A stretch of DNA of 64,000 bases from Caryophanon tenue (GTDB lineage Bacteria > Bacillota > Bacilli > Bacillales_A > Planococcaceae): contig NZ_MASJ01000003.1 of NCBI RefSeq assembly GCF_001700315.1, forward strand, positions 124,001-188,000, written 5' to 3'. A program made the position numbers and the translations under genes. This document shows, in pieces, positions 24,791 through 35,202 of the stretch; position 1 is the first letter of the stretch; the number at the start of each line of letters is the position of its first letter. The notes under the pieces are model-generated. The model did no database searches, had not been told where the DNA came from, and saw only the letters and a program-made list of their open reading frames with translations.

Positions 24791-26179
24791 ATGACTGTTA
24801 CAGCTCAACAAGTAGCACACTATATTGAGGAACAACGTACTTTCTTTTTAGAAGGGCACACACAAACAGCTGCATTTCGTATTACACAGCTTCAAAAGTT
24901 ACGTACAGCGATTCAAACGTATGAGCGTGACATTGTAGAAGCTCTTTATAGCGATTTACGTAAAAGTGAATTTGAAGCATTTTCAACAGAAATTAGCATG
25001 GTCTATAGTTCCATTAGTGAATTTGAAAAAAATATAGCCGCATGGATGGCACCGGAAGAAGCGAAAACACCTATCGTCTTCCAACCAGGAAAAAGCTATA
25101 TTGTACGAGAGCCATACGGAGTTACATGTATTATTGGTCCATTTAACTATCCGTTCCAACTTGTCATGGAGCCGTTACTTGGCGCGATTATTGGTGGCAA
25201 TACAGCGATTGTAAAACCGTCAGAAACAGCAGTGGCCACAGCAGCGATTGTTAAAAAAATTATAGAAGAAACGTTTGAGCCACAATATATACGCGTGGTG
25301 GAAGGTGCAAAAGAAACAGTTGAATCATTAATTTATGCGCCGTTTGACTATATTTTCTTTACGGGAAGTGTCAACGTCGGCAAAATTATTGCAAAGGCAT
25401 GTGCGGAGCGTTTAACACCATATACATTAGAGCTTGGTGGTAAAAGTCCAGCAATCGTTGACCATACTGCCAATTTAGCAGTAGCTGCGCAGCGTATTGC
25501 GTTTGGACGTTTCACAAATGCGGGGCAAACATGTGTCGCGCCAGATTATGTACTTGTACAACGTAGTGTACACAAAAAGTTTGTAAAATTACTGCAAAAA
25601 ACAGTCCAGCAATTTTACGGCAAAAATCCGCAAACGAATGACTTTTTTGGACGTATCATTACGAAACAACAAGTCGAGCGTTTACAAAGTATGTTAGAAG
25701 CGGACGCTGCACATATTGTTACGGGTGGTCAAGTGGACGTAGCAGACCGTTATGTCGCACCGACAATTATTGATAATGTGTCGTGGGATGCTGCAACGAT
25801 GCAAGAGGAAATTTTCGGTCCGATTTTACCGATTCTTGTGTACGATGATTTACCGACAGCTTTATATGAAGCGAAACGTCTCGCAAAGCCACTTGCTGCA
25901 TATTTCTTCAGTGAGCATGAAGGGGCAATTGAATACTTTACGCAAAACTTCTCATTTGGTGGCGGCTGTATTAATGATACGGTCATTCATGTGGGCAATA
26001 CGAAGCTACCATTTGGCGGTGTTGGCCCATCTGGAGCAGGGGCGTACCACGGCTATGCAAGCTTTGAATGCTTTACGCACGCAAAGTCAATGATGAAGCG
26101 TTCCACAAAAGTAAATCCAAGTATTTTATACCCACCGTATTCAAGTACAGAGTTGAAAATTGTGAAGACGTTTTTATAA
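24791..26179 (+). CDS. aldehyde dehydrogenase, class 3-like (YwdH)
   Basis: NAD(P)+-dependent oxidation of aldehydes to acids. 462 aa, shorter than the 480-500 aa class 1/2 enzymes and typical of class 3/YwdH-type. Catalytic Glu214 in LELGGKSPAIV and Cys248 in FTNAGQTCVAPDYVLV are intact; FTGSVNVGKIIAK is the nucleotide-binding loop; the C-terminus GPSGAGAYHGYASFECFTHAK is the family tail. GGAGAG precedes ATG 24791. Probably controlled by the divergent GntR gene. Confidence 0.93.
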   Translation: MTVTAQQVAHYIEEQRTFFLEGHTQTAAFRITQLQKLRTAIQTYERDIVEALYSDLRKSEFEAFSTEISMVYSSISEFEKNIAAWMAPEEAKTPIVFQPGKSYIVREPYGVTCIIGPFNYPFQLVMEPLLGAIIGGNTAIVKPSETAVATAAIVKKIIEETFEPQYIRVVEGAKETVESLIYAPFDYIFFTGSVNVGKIIAKACAERLTPYTLELGGKSPAIVDHTANLAVAAQRIAFGRFTNAGQTCVAPDYVLVQRSVHKKFVKLLQKTVQQFYGKNPQTNDFFGRIITKQQVERLQSMLEADAAHIVTGGQVDVADRYVAPTIIDNVSWDAATMQEEIFGPILPILVYDDLPTALYEAKRLAKPLAAYFFSEHEGAIEYFTQNFSFGGGCINDTVIHVGNTKLPFGGVGPSGAGAYHGYASFECFTHAKSMMKRSTKVNPSILYPPYSSTELKIVKTFL

Positions 26180-26242
26180 GCGGAAGAGTGATTCAGACAA
26201 CATGCTTGTCTAACTTCAACAAAGCGTTTGGGAAAGAAGTTA

Positions 26243-26470
26243 AAAGAGTATGAGACAAAAAGAAATATCCTTCAGCAATCACAACTGCTGAAGGATATTT
26301 TTTTGCTTTTGGCAGATGTGCCTCTTAAAAGCTCACGTTCCTGCGATACCTCGTCGCAAAATAATTGTGAGTCCTGTTGAAGTCGCCGCTTATGTCGGGA
26401 CGCACGAGCGAATTGTTATCATTTCAATTAACGTATTTTCAGCAGAAAAAGGATTCTAAGCTAGCCTGTT
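26243..26470 (+). repeat. dispersed MITE-like repeat, copy B
   Basis: About 228 bp. Left end AGAGTATGAGACAAAAAG, hairpin ATATCCTTCAGCA...TGCTGAAGGATAT, core AAGTCGCCGCTTATGTCGGG. The right end is degraded. It lies in the convergent gap between the aldehyde dehydrogenase and the histidine kinase. Confidence 0.75.
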
Positions 26471-26477
26471 TTAATGC

Positions 26478-28037
26478 CTACAATTTCACACGTGGGAAAT
26501 CAATTGAAATGGTTGTCCCTTCATTGTGCGCACTGTCAATCGAAATCGAGCCGTTCGATGATTGAATAATTTTATTTGTTAGCATCATACCAAGACCAGT
26601 CCCATGCGTTTTTGTTGTGAAAAATGGCTCGAAAATTTGTGAGAGTACTTCTTCGTCCATACCGATACCATTGTCTTTAAGTGCGATAGTAACGGTATGG
26701 TCATCCTTTGCGTAAAGACGTAGCGAAATTTCACCACCGTAGTGAACCGCTTCAATTGAATTACGCAGTAAATTCAGTAGTACTTGTTTAATTTGATTTT
26801 CATCCGCAAAAATAATGAAATCATCAATCGGAATGGATTGTTCAAAATGAATGTCCTTCTGTTGGAATTCAAATTGTAAAAACGTCGCAATCGTTAAGCA
26901 AACATTTGTAAGTGAAAAGTTTTTCTTGTTTTCGACATGTGGCTTCGATAACACTAAAAACTCACTAATAATTAAATTAATGCGCTCTAATTCAGATTGA
27001 ATAATTTGGGTGTATGTATAGTAAGGAGAGTCTTTATCTTGGTTCATCATTTGAATGAATCCAGAAATCGCTGTTAATGGATTACGAATCTCGTGGGCGA
27101 CGCCTGCTGCAATTTCACCGGCGACTGCTAATTTTTCAGATTGTAATAATTGGCGCTCCGCTTCCTTCTTATACGCAATGTCTTGCGCAATAATTGAAAT
27201 GGCTAGCATTTGTTGTTGGCGATTAAAAATTGGTGACATCGACAACTGTACATGAATGCGGCGCCCATCTTTTCGCATATCAATCGTTTCAAACGCAGGA
27301 ATATTTTCACCGCTATGAAGCTTTTTAAAGCGTTGTTGTGCTGCTAGCATATTTTCAGGTGGCACAAATGGTGTCACTTTGCCAATGCATTCATCGCGAT
27401 TCCAGCCGTATAATTTTTCAAAGGCAGGGTTCATATCAATGACGCGATTATCTAAGTCAACAACAGCAATCGCATCCTTCGCCTGTTCAAAAAACATCAT
27501 TAAATAAGATTCACGCGATTGCGTTAAATGCTCGGAATAGCGTTTTTTTTGTGCTAGCCCTCGTTGCATGGTATGAATAAAGTATGTTTGTGTACCAATA
27601 ATGATCAGTAAAAGTAATATGATTAACAGCATTGCTGGCAACGATGTAATGAGTTGTGGCTGTTGCGTGGCAAACAGTAAAAATTCGAAAATGGTTATGC
27701 CAATAATGCTACTTGTTACTTGCAGAGAGTAGTATAATGTAGCAAAAAAGCATACGACGAGTAGCCACGTTATCGAAAGTAACTCTAAGTGAAACCATGC
27801 ATAAGTGAAAACGGAACTGTTCATCAGTAACAAGATGAAAATTCGCAACAGACGCCCGTTAATATTTTTAATGAAAAGTAATAAAAGTATAAATATAGCC
27901 GTTGCAACTGGAAATGGAAATAATCCTTTTTCATTGGAGAAATTAAAAATATAAATAATATTCACAATCGCAAATGAGCTAATAAATAACGTTAAGACGA
28001 ATTGATTGCGACTCTTTAGAGAAATAGTTGGATTCAT
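26478..28037 (-). CDS. PAS-domain membrane sensor histidine kinase (orphan)
   Basis: About 519 aa. The N-terminal 165 residues hold about five or six transmembrane helices, followed by a PAS domain (residues about 185-290: MMFFEQAKDAIAVVDLDNRVIDMNPAF, GWNRDECIGK), then HisKA with phospho-accepting His315 in GVAHEIRNPLTAISGFIQM, and HATPase_c with N box LLRNSIEAV, G1 DNGIGMD and G2 GTGLGM. ATG 28037 follows TTGAGGTG; the longer frame adds 11 residues. No response regulator gene is next to it, so it may feed a shared partner such as Spo0F, or be split from it. Confidence 0.9.
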   Translation of the reverse strand: MNPTISLKSRNQFVLTLFISSFAIVNIIYIFNFSNEKGLFPFPVATAIFILLLLFIKNINGRLLRIFILLLMNSSVFTYAWFHLELLSITWLLVVCFFATLYYSLQVTSSIIGITIFEFLLFATQQPQLITSLPAMLLIILLLLIIIGTQTYFIHTMQRGLAQKKRYSEHLTQSRESYLMMFFEQAKDAIAVVDLDNRVIDMNPAFEKLYGWNRDECIGKVTPFVPPENMLAAQQRFKKLHSGENIPAFETIDMRKDGRRIHVQLSMSPIFNRQQQMLAISIIAQDIAYKKEAERQLLQSEKLAVAGEIAAGVAHEIRNPLTAISGFIQMMNQDKDSPYYTYTQIIQSELERINLIISEFLVLSKPHVENKKNFSLTNVCLTIATFLQFEFQQKDIHFEQSIPIDDFIIFADENQIKQVLLNLLRNSIEAVHYGGEISLRLYAKDDHTVTIALKDNGIGMDEEVLSQIFEPFFTTKTHGTGLGMMLTNKIIQSSNGSISIDSAHNEGTTISIDFPRVKL

Positions 28038-28135
28038 AACACACCTCAACGTATAGAATAATGTAATCATACATCATTTAACATTGTCGTGAAATGTTTC
28101 GTTTTGATATGATAGAGAAATAAGGAGGATTCGTT

Positions 28136-29185
28136 ATGCAGTTTAATCAAGAATCAACATGTCAACTATTAGAAGAGCTTGTGAATATCCCAAGCCCCTC
28201 TGGATTTACAACAAAGATTATGAATGTCATGGCACAGAAGTTTGAACAAGTAGGTGTACCGTATACACGCACAAATAAAGGTGCACTTATCGTGACGATT
28301 GCGGGACACAATGACGATGAGCATCGTTTATTAACGGCTCATACAGATACGCTAGGGGCAATGGTAAAGGAAATTAAGCCAAGTGGTCGTTTAAAGCTAT
28401 CAATGGTAGGAGGATTTCGTTGGAATGCAGTAGAAGGAGAATACTGCACAATTCATACGATGGATGGTAACACTGTACGTGGCACAATTTTAATGCATGA
28501 AACAACTGTACATGTGTACCCAAATGTTGGCGATTTAAAGCGTGACGAACACCATATTGAAGTACGTTTAGATGCAAAAACGACATCAGCAGATGAAACG
28601 CGCGCACTTGGCATTGAAGTAGGTGACTTCGTATCATTTGATGCTCGTTTTGAAATGACAGACACAGGCTTTATTAAATCACGTCATTTAGATGATAAAG
28701 CAAGTACAGCGTTATTGATTGAACTCGTTACATATTTACACAAAGAGCGTATTACGTTACCATATACAACACATTTCTATATTTCTAATAATGAAGAAAT
28801 CGGCTTTGGTGGGAATGCGAGTATTCCAGCACAAGTAGTAGAATATATTGCGGTGGATATGGGCGCAATTGGCGATGGACAAACGTCAGATGAGTTTACG
28901 GTGTCGATTTGTGCGAAAGATTCAAGTGGGCCGTATCATTATGAATTAACACGTCATCTAGTTGCACTTGCGAAAGAGCAAAATATCGCGCATAAATTTG
29001 ATATTTATCCATATTACGGTTCGGATGCATCGGCAGCTATTCGAGCAGGTTACGATATTAAACATGCATTATTTGGACCTGGGATTGAAGCATCTCATGC
29101 GTATGAACGTACACATATCGACGCGCTAGAAAATACAGCAAAGCTATTATATGCTTATGTAACATCACCTATGGTAGGGCAATAA
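28136..29185 (+). CDS. M42-family metallo-aminopeptidase (YhfE-like)
   Basis: Cobalt/zinc aminopeptidase of the tetrahedral type. Metal ligands visible: His in LTAHTDTLGAMV, Asp in SRHLDDKAS, Glu pair in NNEEIGFGG, Asp in AVDMGAIGDG, and His in IEASHAYERTH. 349 aa. AAGGAGG precedes ATG 28136. murE starts 15 bases after its stop, so the two probably share a transcript. Substrate class (glutamyl or other) is not decided by sequence. Confidence 0.92.
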   Translation: MQFNQESTCQLLEELVNIPSPSGFTTKIMNVMAQKFEQVGVPYTRTNKGALIVTIAGHNDDEHRLLTAHTDTLGAMVKEIKPSGRLKLSMVGGFRWNAVEGEYCTIHTMDGNTVRGTILMHETTVHVYPNVGDLKRDEHHIEVRLDAKTTSADETRALGIEVGDFVSFDARFEMTDTGFIKSRHLDDKASTALLIELVTYLHKERITLPYTTHFYISNNEEIGFGGNASIPAQVVEYIAVDMGAIGDGQTSDEFTVSICAKDSSGPYHYELTRHLVALAKEQNIAHKFDIYPYYGSDASAAIRAGYDIKHALFGPGIEASHAYERTHIDALENTAKLLYAYVTSPMVGQ

Positions 29186-29200
29186 GGAGGAGCAAGGTTT

Positions 29201-30673
29201 ATGTATGCAGAGGAGCTTTTAAGTGCATTGCCATTGAAACAAGTGATTGGTCCAATGCCAACACAAATTAAAGATATCGCGATTGACTCTCGCAGCGTTC
29301 AGCCGAAAAGTTTATTCGTCTGTATTAAGGGCGAAACAGTGGATGGGCATGATTTCGCGCAAAAAGCAGTCGATAACGGTGCAATCGTTATCGTAACAGA
29401 ACGTGTATTACCGTTAGCAGAAGACATTACACAAGTAATTGTAGCAGATACAAATCGCGCAGTCGGTTTACTCGCTGCGAAGTTTTTTGATTACCCCTCA
29501 AACGAAGTAACAATGGTTGGTGTAACCGGTACAAACGGCAAAACGAGTGTAACGGGCATCATTCATAACTTATTACAGTCTATGGGTGAAAAATCAGCAT
29601 TATCAGGTACAATCGGCTTTAATTTAAACGGCATTTTATACGAAACAGCAAATACAACAAGTGATGCATTAAGCACACAACAAATGATTTTCCGTGCGAA
29701 AATGGAAGGCTGTCGCGCAATGATTATGGAAGTGTCTTCTCATGGATTAGCGCTAGGTCGTTTAGCAGGCGTAGACTTTGATATTGCCATTTTTACAAAT
29801 TTAACGCATGACCATTTAGATTTCCATGGCACGATGGAAGAGTACGGCAATGCCAAAGGTTTATTATTTTCACAATTAGGACAAGACTTAGCGAAAAATA
29901 AAGTCGTTGTGTTAAACGCAGATGACGTCTGGTCAAAAAAATATGCGGCATTAACGCAGTTCCCAATTTACACGTACGGCATTCAAGAAGATGCAGCATT
30001 TAAAGCATCAAATATCCGCTATGCAAATGGTATGACACATTTTACGTTACATAGCCCAGAAGGTGAGTTTGACGTAAGTATGCATTTACTTGGGGAGTTC
30101 AATGTGTACAACGTGCTGGCTGCAATTGCAGCATTTTACGGACGCGGCTTCGCTGTTGAATTAGTTGTCGAACATATTGAACAGCTACCACCAGTAAAAG
30201 GGCGTATGGAAAAGGTACAATCGGATTTACCATTCGATATTTTCATTGATTACGCGCATACACCAGATGCGATTGAAAAAGCGATTGATGCAGCGATGCC
30301 ATATAAACGTGATGGGAAGAAAATTATCTTCTTAGTTGGAACAGGTGGTGGACGTGATAAATCGAAACGTCCAGCAATGGCTGAAAAAGCGTCACGCGCA
30401 GAATATGTAGTATTAACGACTGATGACCCACGCTATGAAGAATTTGATAGCATTACAGGCGACTTGGCAAAAGGGATGACACATGACCAATTTGCATGTA
30501 TCGGTGACCGTGCAGAAGCGGTGCGCCATGCCGTATCTGTTGCAGATGAAGGCGATATTATTATTTTCGCGGGTAAAGGGCATGAAGATTATCAAATTGT
30601 CGAAAATACAAAATATCAACATAGCGATACGGAAATTGCAGTCGAAGCAGGACGCAAAAAGTTTAATCTGTAG
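29201..30673 (+). CDS. murE: UDP-MurNAc-tripeptide synthetase (MurE)
   Basis: Adds the third amino acid to UDP-MurNAc-L-Ala-D-Glu. 490 aa: N-terminal UDP-binding domain (AIDSRSVQPKSLFVCIKG), central ATPase with TGTNGKTSVTG (about 108-118), NTTSDAL and HLDFHGTMEEY, C-terminal domain with GTGGGRDKSKRP and TTDDPRYEEF. The last motif is DDPR, not the DNPR usually linked with meso-diaminopimelate specificity, so the third residue could be L-Lys as in several Planococcaceae; this is an inference. It stands away from the dcw cluster, behind an aminopeptidase gene. Confidence 0.94.
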   Translation: MYAEELLSALPLKQVIGPMPTQIKDIAIDSRSVQPKSLFVCIKGETVDGHDFAQKAVDNGAIVIVTERVLPLAEDITQVIVADTNRAVGLLAAKFFDYPSNEVTMVGVTGTNGKTSVTGIIHNLLQSMGEKSALSGTIGFNLNGILYETANTTSDALSTQQMIFRAKMEGCRAMIMEVSSHGLALGRLAGVDFDIAIFTNLTHDHLDFHGTMEEYGNAKGLLFSQLGQDLAKNKVVVLNADDVWSKKYAALTQFPIYTYGIQEDAAFKASNIRYANGMTHFTLHSPEGEFDVSMHLLGEFNVYNVLAAIAAFYGRGFAVELVVEHIEQLPPVKGRMEKVQSDLPFDIFIDYAHTPDAIEKAIDAAMPYKRDGKKIIFLVGTGGGRDKSKRPAMAEKASRAEYVVLTTDDPRYEEFDSITGDLAKGMTHDQFACIGDRAEAVRHAVSVADEGDIIIFAGKGHEDYQIVENTKYQHSDTEIAVEAGRKKFNL

Positions 30674-30704
30674 TAAGTATATGTAGCTGTTACGTTAACA
30701 TAAG

Positions 30705-30748
30705 AACGTACCATCTGACTTGACACATGTCGGATGGTACGTTTTTTT
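30705..30748 (+). terminator. terminator of the M42-murE unit
   Basis: AACGTACCATC-GAC arm pairs with GTC-GATGGTACGTT, followed by TTTTT; about 30 bases past murE. Confidence 0.9.
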
Positions 30749-30759
30749 GTATGGGTAAA

Positions 30760-32077
30760 CTATAAAAAAACAGGGACGGGCTTTTGTAAACCGAAATGCT
30801 CGCGTAGTGTAGAGCCGCTATATGCTGTTCTAAAAAGTCCACGGCGCTGTAATTCAGGGAGCACAAGTTCGATAAAATCATCAAACCCTTGTGGATATGT
30901 CGGGGCTAAAATATTAAAGCCATCTGCTGCTTCATGTTCAAACCAATGTTGTAACACATCGGCGATATATTCAGGTGTCCCGACAATTTCATAATGACCA
31001 CGCCCGCCAGAAATACGTTGGTATAGCTGACGAATCGTTAAATTTTCGTCGCGCGCTAATTTTGTAATAATGTCTACACGGCTGCGATGTCCAGTCGCTG
31101 CACCGTCAAACACAGCTTGTGGCAAGTAGCCATCAACATTATAGCTAGATAAATCAAAGCCGATAAGCGCAGAAAGTCGTGCGATACCTGCTTCAACAGG
31201 AATATAATCGAGCAATTGTTGATGCTTTGCTTGCGCTTCTTCAAATGTGCGACCAACAACAGGGAAGATGCCCGGCAAAATTTTGAGTTCATCTGTACGT
31301 CGTCCGTATTTCGCTAAGCGTGATTTAACATCTTGGTAAAATGCTTGTGCATCTTCAAAGCTTTGCCATGCTGTGAAAATCGCTTCCGCTGTACGTGCGG
31401 CTAGTTCACGTCCCGGCTCTGAGGAACCAGCTTGCACAATAACCGGATGTCCTTGCTTCGATTGCGGGATTGTTAGCGGACCCGTAATATTGAAATGTTT
31501 ACCGGCATGACCGACGACATGTACCTTTTTTTTCATTGACTAATTGGTTCGTCTCACGATTATACGCAATCGCATCTTCTTCAATGCTTGTCCATAATTT
31601 TTTTGTGACATCGACATATTCTTCTGCTCGTGCATAACGCGCTTCAGGTGTTAGTTGTTCATACGGTACATCGAAGTTTTGGCCCGCTGCTTCATTACTT
31701 GTGACAACGTTCCAGCCTGCGCGACCGTTACTAATAATATCGAGCGAAGCAAATTGACGCGCAACATTAAATAGCTCTGTAAATATGGTAGAAACGGTAC
31801 CAACAAGTCCAATTTTTTCAGTGACGCTAGCAAGTGCAGATAATAATGTAAATGGCTCTAAAAATGGTGCAAATGATGCGTGATGTGGATCTGGAGATGT
31901 CACACCGTCCGCTAAAAAAATCGCATCAAATTTTGCAGCTTCAGCTTTTTTTGCCTGCTCTTTAATAAATTCGATATTTAATAATTGTTCCTTTGTCGTA
32001 GATGGATCACGCCAAGCTGCTACGTGATGTCCTGGGAACATAAAGAATGCACCTAAACTCATTTGTCTGTTTGTCAT
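30760..32077 (-). pseudogene. frameshifted NtaA/SnaA/DszA-type FMN monooxygenase
   Basis: Two overlapping minus-strand frames together make one flavin monooxygenase of about 440 aa: the first reads MSLGAFFMFPGHHVAAWRDP...SNGRAGWNVVTSNEAAG, the second GKHFNITGPLTIPQSKQGHPVIVQAGSSEPG and the C-terminal SGGRGHYEIVGTPE. They join at an A8 run near 31530-31537: deleting one A gives NEKKVHVVGHAGKHF, so the break is a one-base frameshift in a homopolymer. This family oxidises alkanesulfonates, dibenzothiophene sulfone or nitrilotriacetate with FMNH2. Frameshift is real in this assembly but could be a sequencing error or slippage. Confidence 0.85.
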
Positions 32078-32092
32078 AAAAAATCGCCCCTT

Positions 32093-33099
32093 TTATTGAA
32101 TATAGTCATTGAATTCATTTGTATATAAATCGTCTAGTTCAATAACACCTTCTTCAAGCTCGCCTTTTTCAATTAACCAATCAATCCAAATGGTAAAGTC
32201 ACCCTCTATAATTTCCCCACCTGTTGTCGGTACACCAAAACTTTTAAAGTATGGCAAATTGTCGATTGTTTCATTTTCATCACGTTTTTGGATAATAGAC
32301 TCGAATGTTGCAACAACTGTTTCAAGTGGTTGCTCTTTTGACCACTCTAACGCTTTCGCAACCCCTGTAACAAATGTTCGAACGGTATCAGGATTTTCTT
32401 GAATATATTGGTGAGAGAAAAAAATGAACCTGCTGAAAATTCACGATTGTACACGTCGACATCGGACGCGATTTTTTTTATGTCACCATGTGCCTTTGCT
32501 AATTCTGCAGAAAGACTAGAAAGCGCAACAGCATCTACTTGTTGTTGTGAAAGGGTTTGAATGGCAGAAGAAATCGGAATAACAACTGGTTATGCTTCCT
32601 TCACTTGCGCCTCATTTAAGCCACCTTGTCTTAAATAATCTGTAACAAAGAACTCCGAGTGCGCGCCGAGTGTATTCATGCCGATTTTTTTGCCAATTAA
32701 GTCTTGCGCAGAATCGATATCACTGCTTTCTAATACATACAGTCCTGCATCTGTTTGTTGGTCACTGCCGTAATAGCTAATGACCGATTCAATCGGTACA
32801 CCTTTTGCGATGGATTTGACAATGGCTCCGTTGAATGCCCCACCAAAATCAACTTCGCCAATGCTGACTAATTGAATACTTTCTGGACCACCTGTGTATT
32901 GTCCAACATTTTCTAACGTAATATTTTCAAAATAACCAAGCTCTTGTGCGAGTTCAGCTAAGCTGACTGAACCAGGCGTAGATTGATATTGAAGAACAGT
33001 ATCTTGCTCCGTTGCTTGTGCTTCAGATTTTTCATCGCCACACGCGCCTAATAAAAGAGCTGTTGCCAATAGTGCTGATAGTGGAAGTAAACGTTTCAT
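32093..33099 (-). pseudogene. broken SsuA-like ABC substrate-binding lipoprotein
   Basis: Starts MKRLLPLSALLATALLLGACGDEKS, a lipobox at residues 17-20. The frame reads as a sulfonate/nitrate-type solute-binding protein (SLAELAQELGYFENI, SIGEVDFGGAFNG, GKKIGMNTLGAHSEFF) but is stopped by TAA at about 32588, after KEA. Translation past the stop continues in frame with PVVIPISSAIQTL, then a T7 run near 32418 needs one extra base to reach the final part (QENPDTVRTFVTG to ELDDLYTNEF). Two lesions mean loss of function. No permease or ATPase gene is adjacent. It is 15 bases from the broken monooxygenase, probably one decayed operon. Confidence 0.82.
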
Positions 33100-33484
33100 G
33101 TATATCGCTCCTAATCATAAGTTTATTTAGCTTATTACTTGGTTTTATTGTGCACATGTCGCATTCGCACATTGTCATCACCATCCCCGACTGAATTTAT
33201 TAATCGTAAACGCACAAAGACCGTCGAAAATATTTCGACGGCCTCTAGTTGTCTAGTTAGCGTTAAATCCGATTAATTTGATTGGTTTAACTGTAAATTA
33301 CGCGAAAATAAAAGTCAACAAAATTTTAAAAATTTTTTAGGCGTTTGTTGGAAAAAAGGGGAGAGTGTACGGGGAAACAAGAAAAAAAACGATATTTTTG
33401 TGCACAATAAGCAAAAATGGTTGTGTGTGATATTAGTTTTCTTTTATGATAAGAAAGTATGTAAAAAAGGAGACGAAACAAAAT
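33100..33484. other. intergenic gap between broken ABC gene and prfC
   Basis: About 385 bases with no gene on either strand. It holds a strong 11-base stem (GACCGTCGAAA...TTTCGACGGCC, 33219-33243) without a T-run and a very A-rich segment near 33350-33400. No S-box, T-box or other riboswitch pattern was recognised, although upstream of a sulfur-type gene one might expect one. Confidence 0.4.
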
Positions 33485-35056
33485 ATGACTTTAGAACAAG
33501 ATATTTTATCTCGTCGTACATTTGCCATCATTTCCCACCCGGATGCTGGTAAAACGACGATTACAGAAAAATTGCTATTATTCGGTGGCGCAATTCGTGA
33601 TGCAGGGACAGTAAAAGGGAAAAAGACAGGGAAATTTGCAACGTCTGACTGGATGGATATTGAGAAACAACGTGGAATCTCGGTAACGTCTTCAGTCATG
33701 CAATTTGATTATTCAGGTTGTCGCGTGAACATTCTTGATACACCTGGTCACCAAGACTTCTCGGAGGATACGTACCGTACATTAATGGCGGTAGACTCAG
33801 CGGTCATGGTAGTAGACGCAGCAAAAGGTATTGAGGCACAAACATTAAAATTATTCAAAGTATGTAAAATGCGTGGGATTCCGATTTTCACGTTTATTAA
33901 TAAATTAGACCGTCAAGGGAAAGAGCCACTTGAGCTAATTGAAGAGCTTGAAGAAAGCTTAGGTATTAACGCATATCCAATGAACTGGCCAATCGGTATG
34001 GGGAAAGAATTCCTTGGGATTTATGACCGTTATAACAAGCGTATTGAACAGTTCCGTGTAGAAGAGGACGACCGCTTCTTACCGCTTGATGAAGAAGGTC
34101 ACTTAGCTGTAGACCACGCGATGAAACAAACATCATATTATTCACAAGCAATGGATGATATTGAATTATTAAATGAAGCAGGAAATGCATATTCACGCGA
34201 TAAGATTGACCGCGGTGAATTAACGCCAGTATTTTTCGGTTCGGCATTAACAAACTTCGGTGTTCAAACATTCCTGGATACGTATTTACAATTTGCGCCA
34301 ACACCGCAACCACGTATTACAGAGGATGAGCAGTTTATCGACCCAGTAGAGCATAATGCTTTCTCTGGCTTTATTTTCAAAATTCAAGCGAACATGAACC
34401 CGGCGCACCGTGACCGTATTGCGTTTGTGCGTATCGTATCAGGGCAATTTGACCGCGGTATGAACTTAACGCTTGCTCGTACGAATAAATCATTTAAAGT
34501 ATCGCAATCGACGCAATTTTTAGCGGATGACCGTGAGACTGTGAATACCGCTGTAGCTGGTGATATTATCGGTTTATACGATTCGGGCACATATCAAATT
34601 GGTGATACGTTAACAGGTGGTAAGAAGACGTTTAATTTTGAGAAATTACCACAATTCACACCTGAAATTTTCATGAAAGTATCTGCGAAAAACGTAATGA
34701 AAGGCAAGCAGTTCCAAAAAGGTGTACTACAATTAGTACAAGAGGGCGCTATCCAATATTTCAAAACATTACACACAGAAGAAATTATTTTAGGTGCAGT
34801 TGGTCAACTGCAATTCGAAGTATTCCAACACCGTATGCAAGGCGAGTACAATGTAGACGTAATTATGCAGCCAGTTGGTCAAAAAATTGCACGTTGGGTC
34901 GAAAATGAAGAAGACGTAAAAGATTCAATGCACTCAGCGCGTTCAATGCTTGTAAAAGACCGTTTTGATAATAAAGTATTTTTATTTGAAAATGAGTTCG
35001 CAATGCGTTGGTTCAATGATAAAAACGAGCACATTAAATTATATAGCTTACTGTAA
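33485..35056 (+). CDS. prfC: peptide chain release factor 3
   Basis: GTPase that recycles RF1/RF2 after termination. 523 aa from ATG 33485, chosen because AAAGGAGA precedes it; the upstream frame extension (33446) has no such site. G motifs: [13 protein letters not shown] (G1), [11 protein letters not shown] (G2 region), DTPGHQDF (G3), NKLD (G4, in [10 protein letters not shown]), with domain II and III of the translation-factor type. Same length as typical RF3 (about 525). Confidence 0.96.
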   Translation: MTLEQDILSRRTFAIISHPDAGKTTITEKLLLFGGAIRDAGTVKGKKTGKFATSDWMDIEKQRGISVTSSVMQFDYSGCRVNILDTPGHQDFSEDTYRTLMAVDSAVMVVDAAKGIEAQTLKLFKVCKMRGIPIFTFINKLDRQGKEPLELIEELEESLGINAYPMNWPIGMGKEFLGIYDRYNKRIEQFRVEEDDRFLPLDEEGHLAVDHAMKQTSYYSQAMDDIELLNEAGNAYSRDKIDRGELTPVFFGSALTNFGVQTFLDTYLQFAPTPQPRITEDEQFIDPVEHNAFSGFIFKIQANMNPAHRDRIAFVRIVSGQFDRGMNLTLARTNKSFKVSQSTQFLADDRETVNTAVAGDIIGLYDSGTYQIGDTLTGGKKTFNFEKLPQFTPEIFMKVSAKNVMKGKQFQKGVLQLVQEGAIQYFKTLHTEEIILGAVGQLQFEVFQHRMQGEYNVDVIMQPVGQKIARWVENEEDVKDSMHSARSMLVKDRFDNKVFLFENEFAMRWFNDKNEHIKLYSLL

Positions 35057-35067
35057 GCTAGTCATGC

Positions 35068-35109
35068 GAAAAGCAGCTTTCGACAAATTATTGTCGGAGG
35101 CTGTTTTTT
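35068..35109 (+). terminator. terminator of prfC
   Basis: AGCAGC-TTTCGACAA arm with TTGTCG-GCTGT, followed by TTTTTT, about 12 bases past prfC. Confidence 0.75.
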
Positions 35110-35202
35110 CATTGCTGATGATACTGACACGTGTATATTAGTACGCACTCTATTATAAAATAGCGTATCATAAAAAGTACTTGAGATAAGGGAGCAGTGT
35201 GT

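Noticed and set aside
26377-26565. Plus-strand 62-codon frame across repeat B and the kinase 3' end
   Set aside because: Overlaps repeat DNA and the antisense of an established gene.
33100-33440. SAM (S-box) or T-box riboswitch before the broken sulfur-type genes
   Set aside because: No consensus S-box segments or anti-terminator found on the minus strand.
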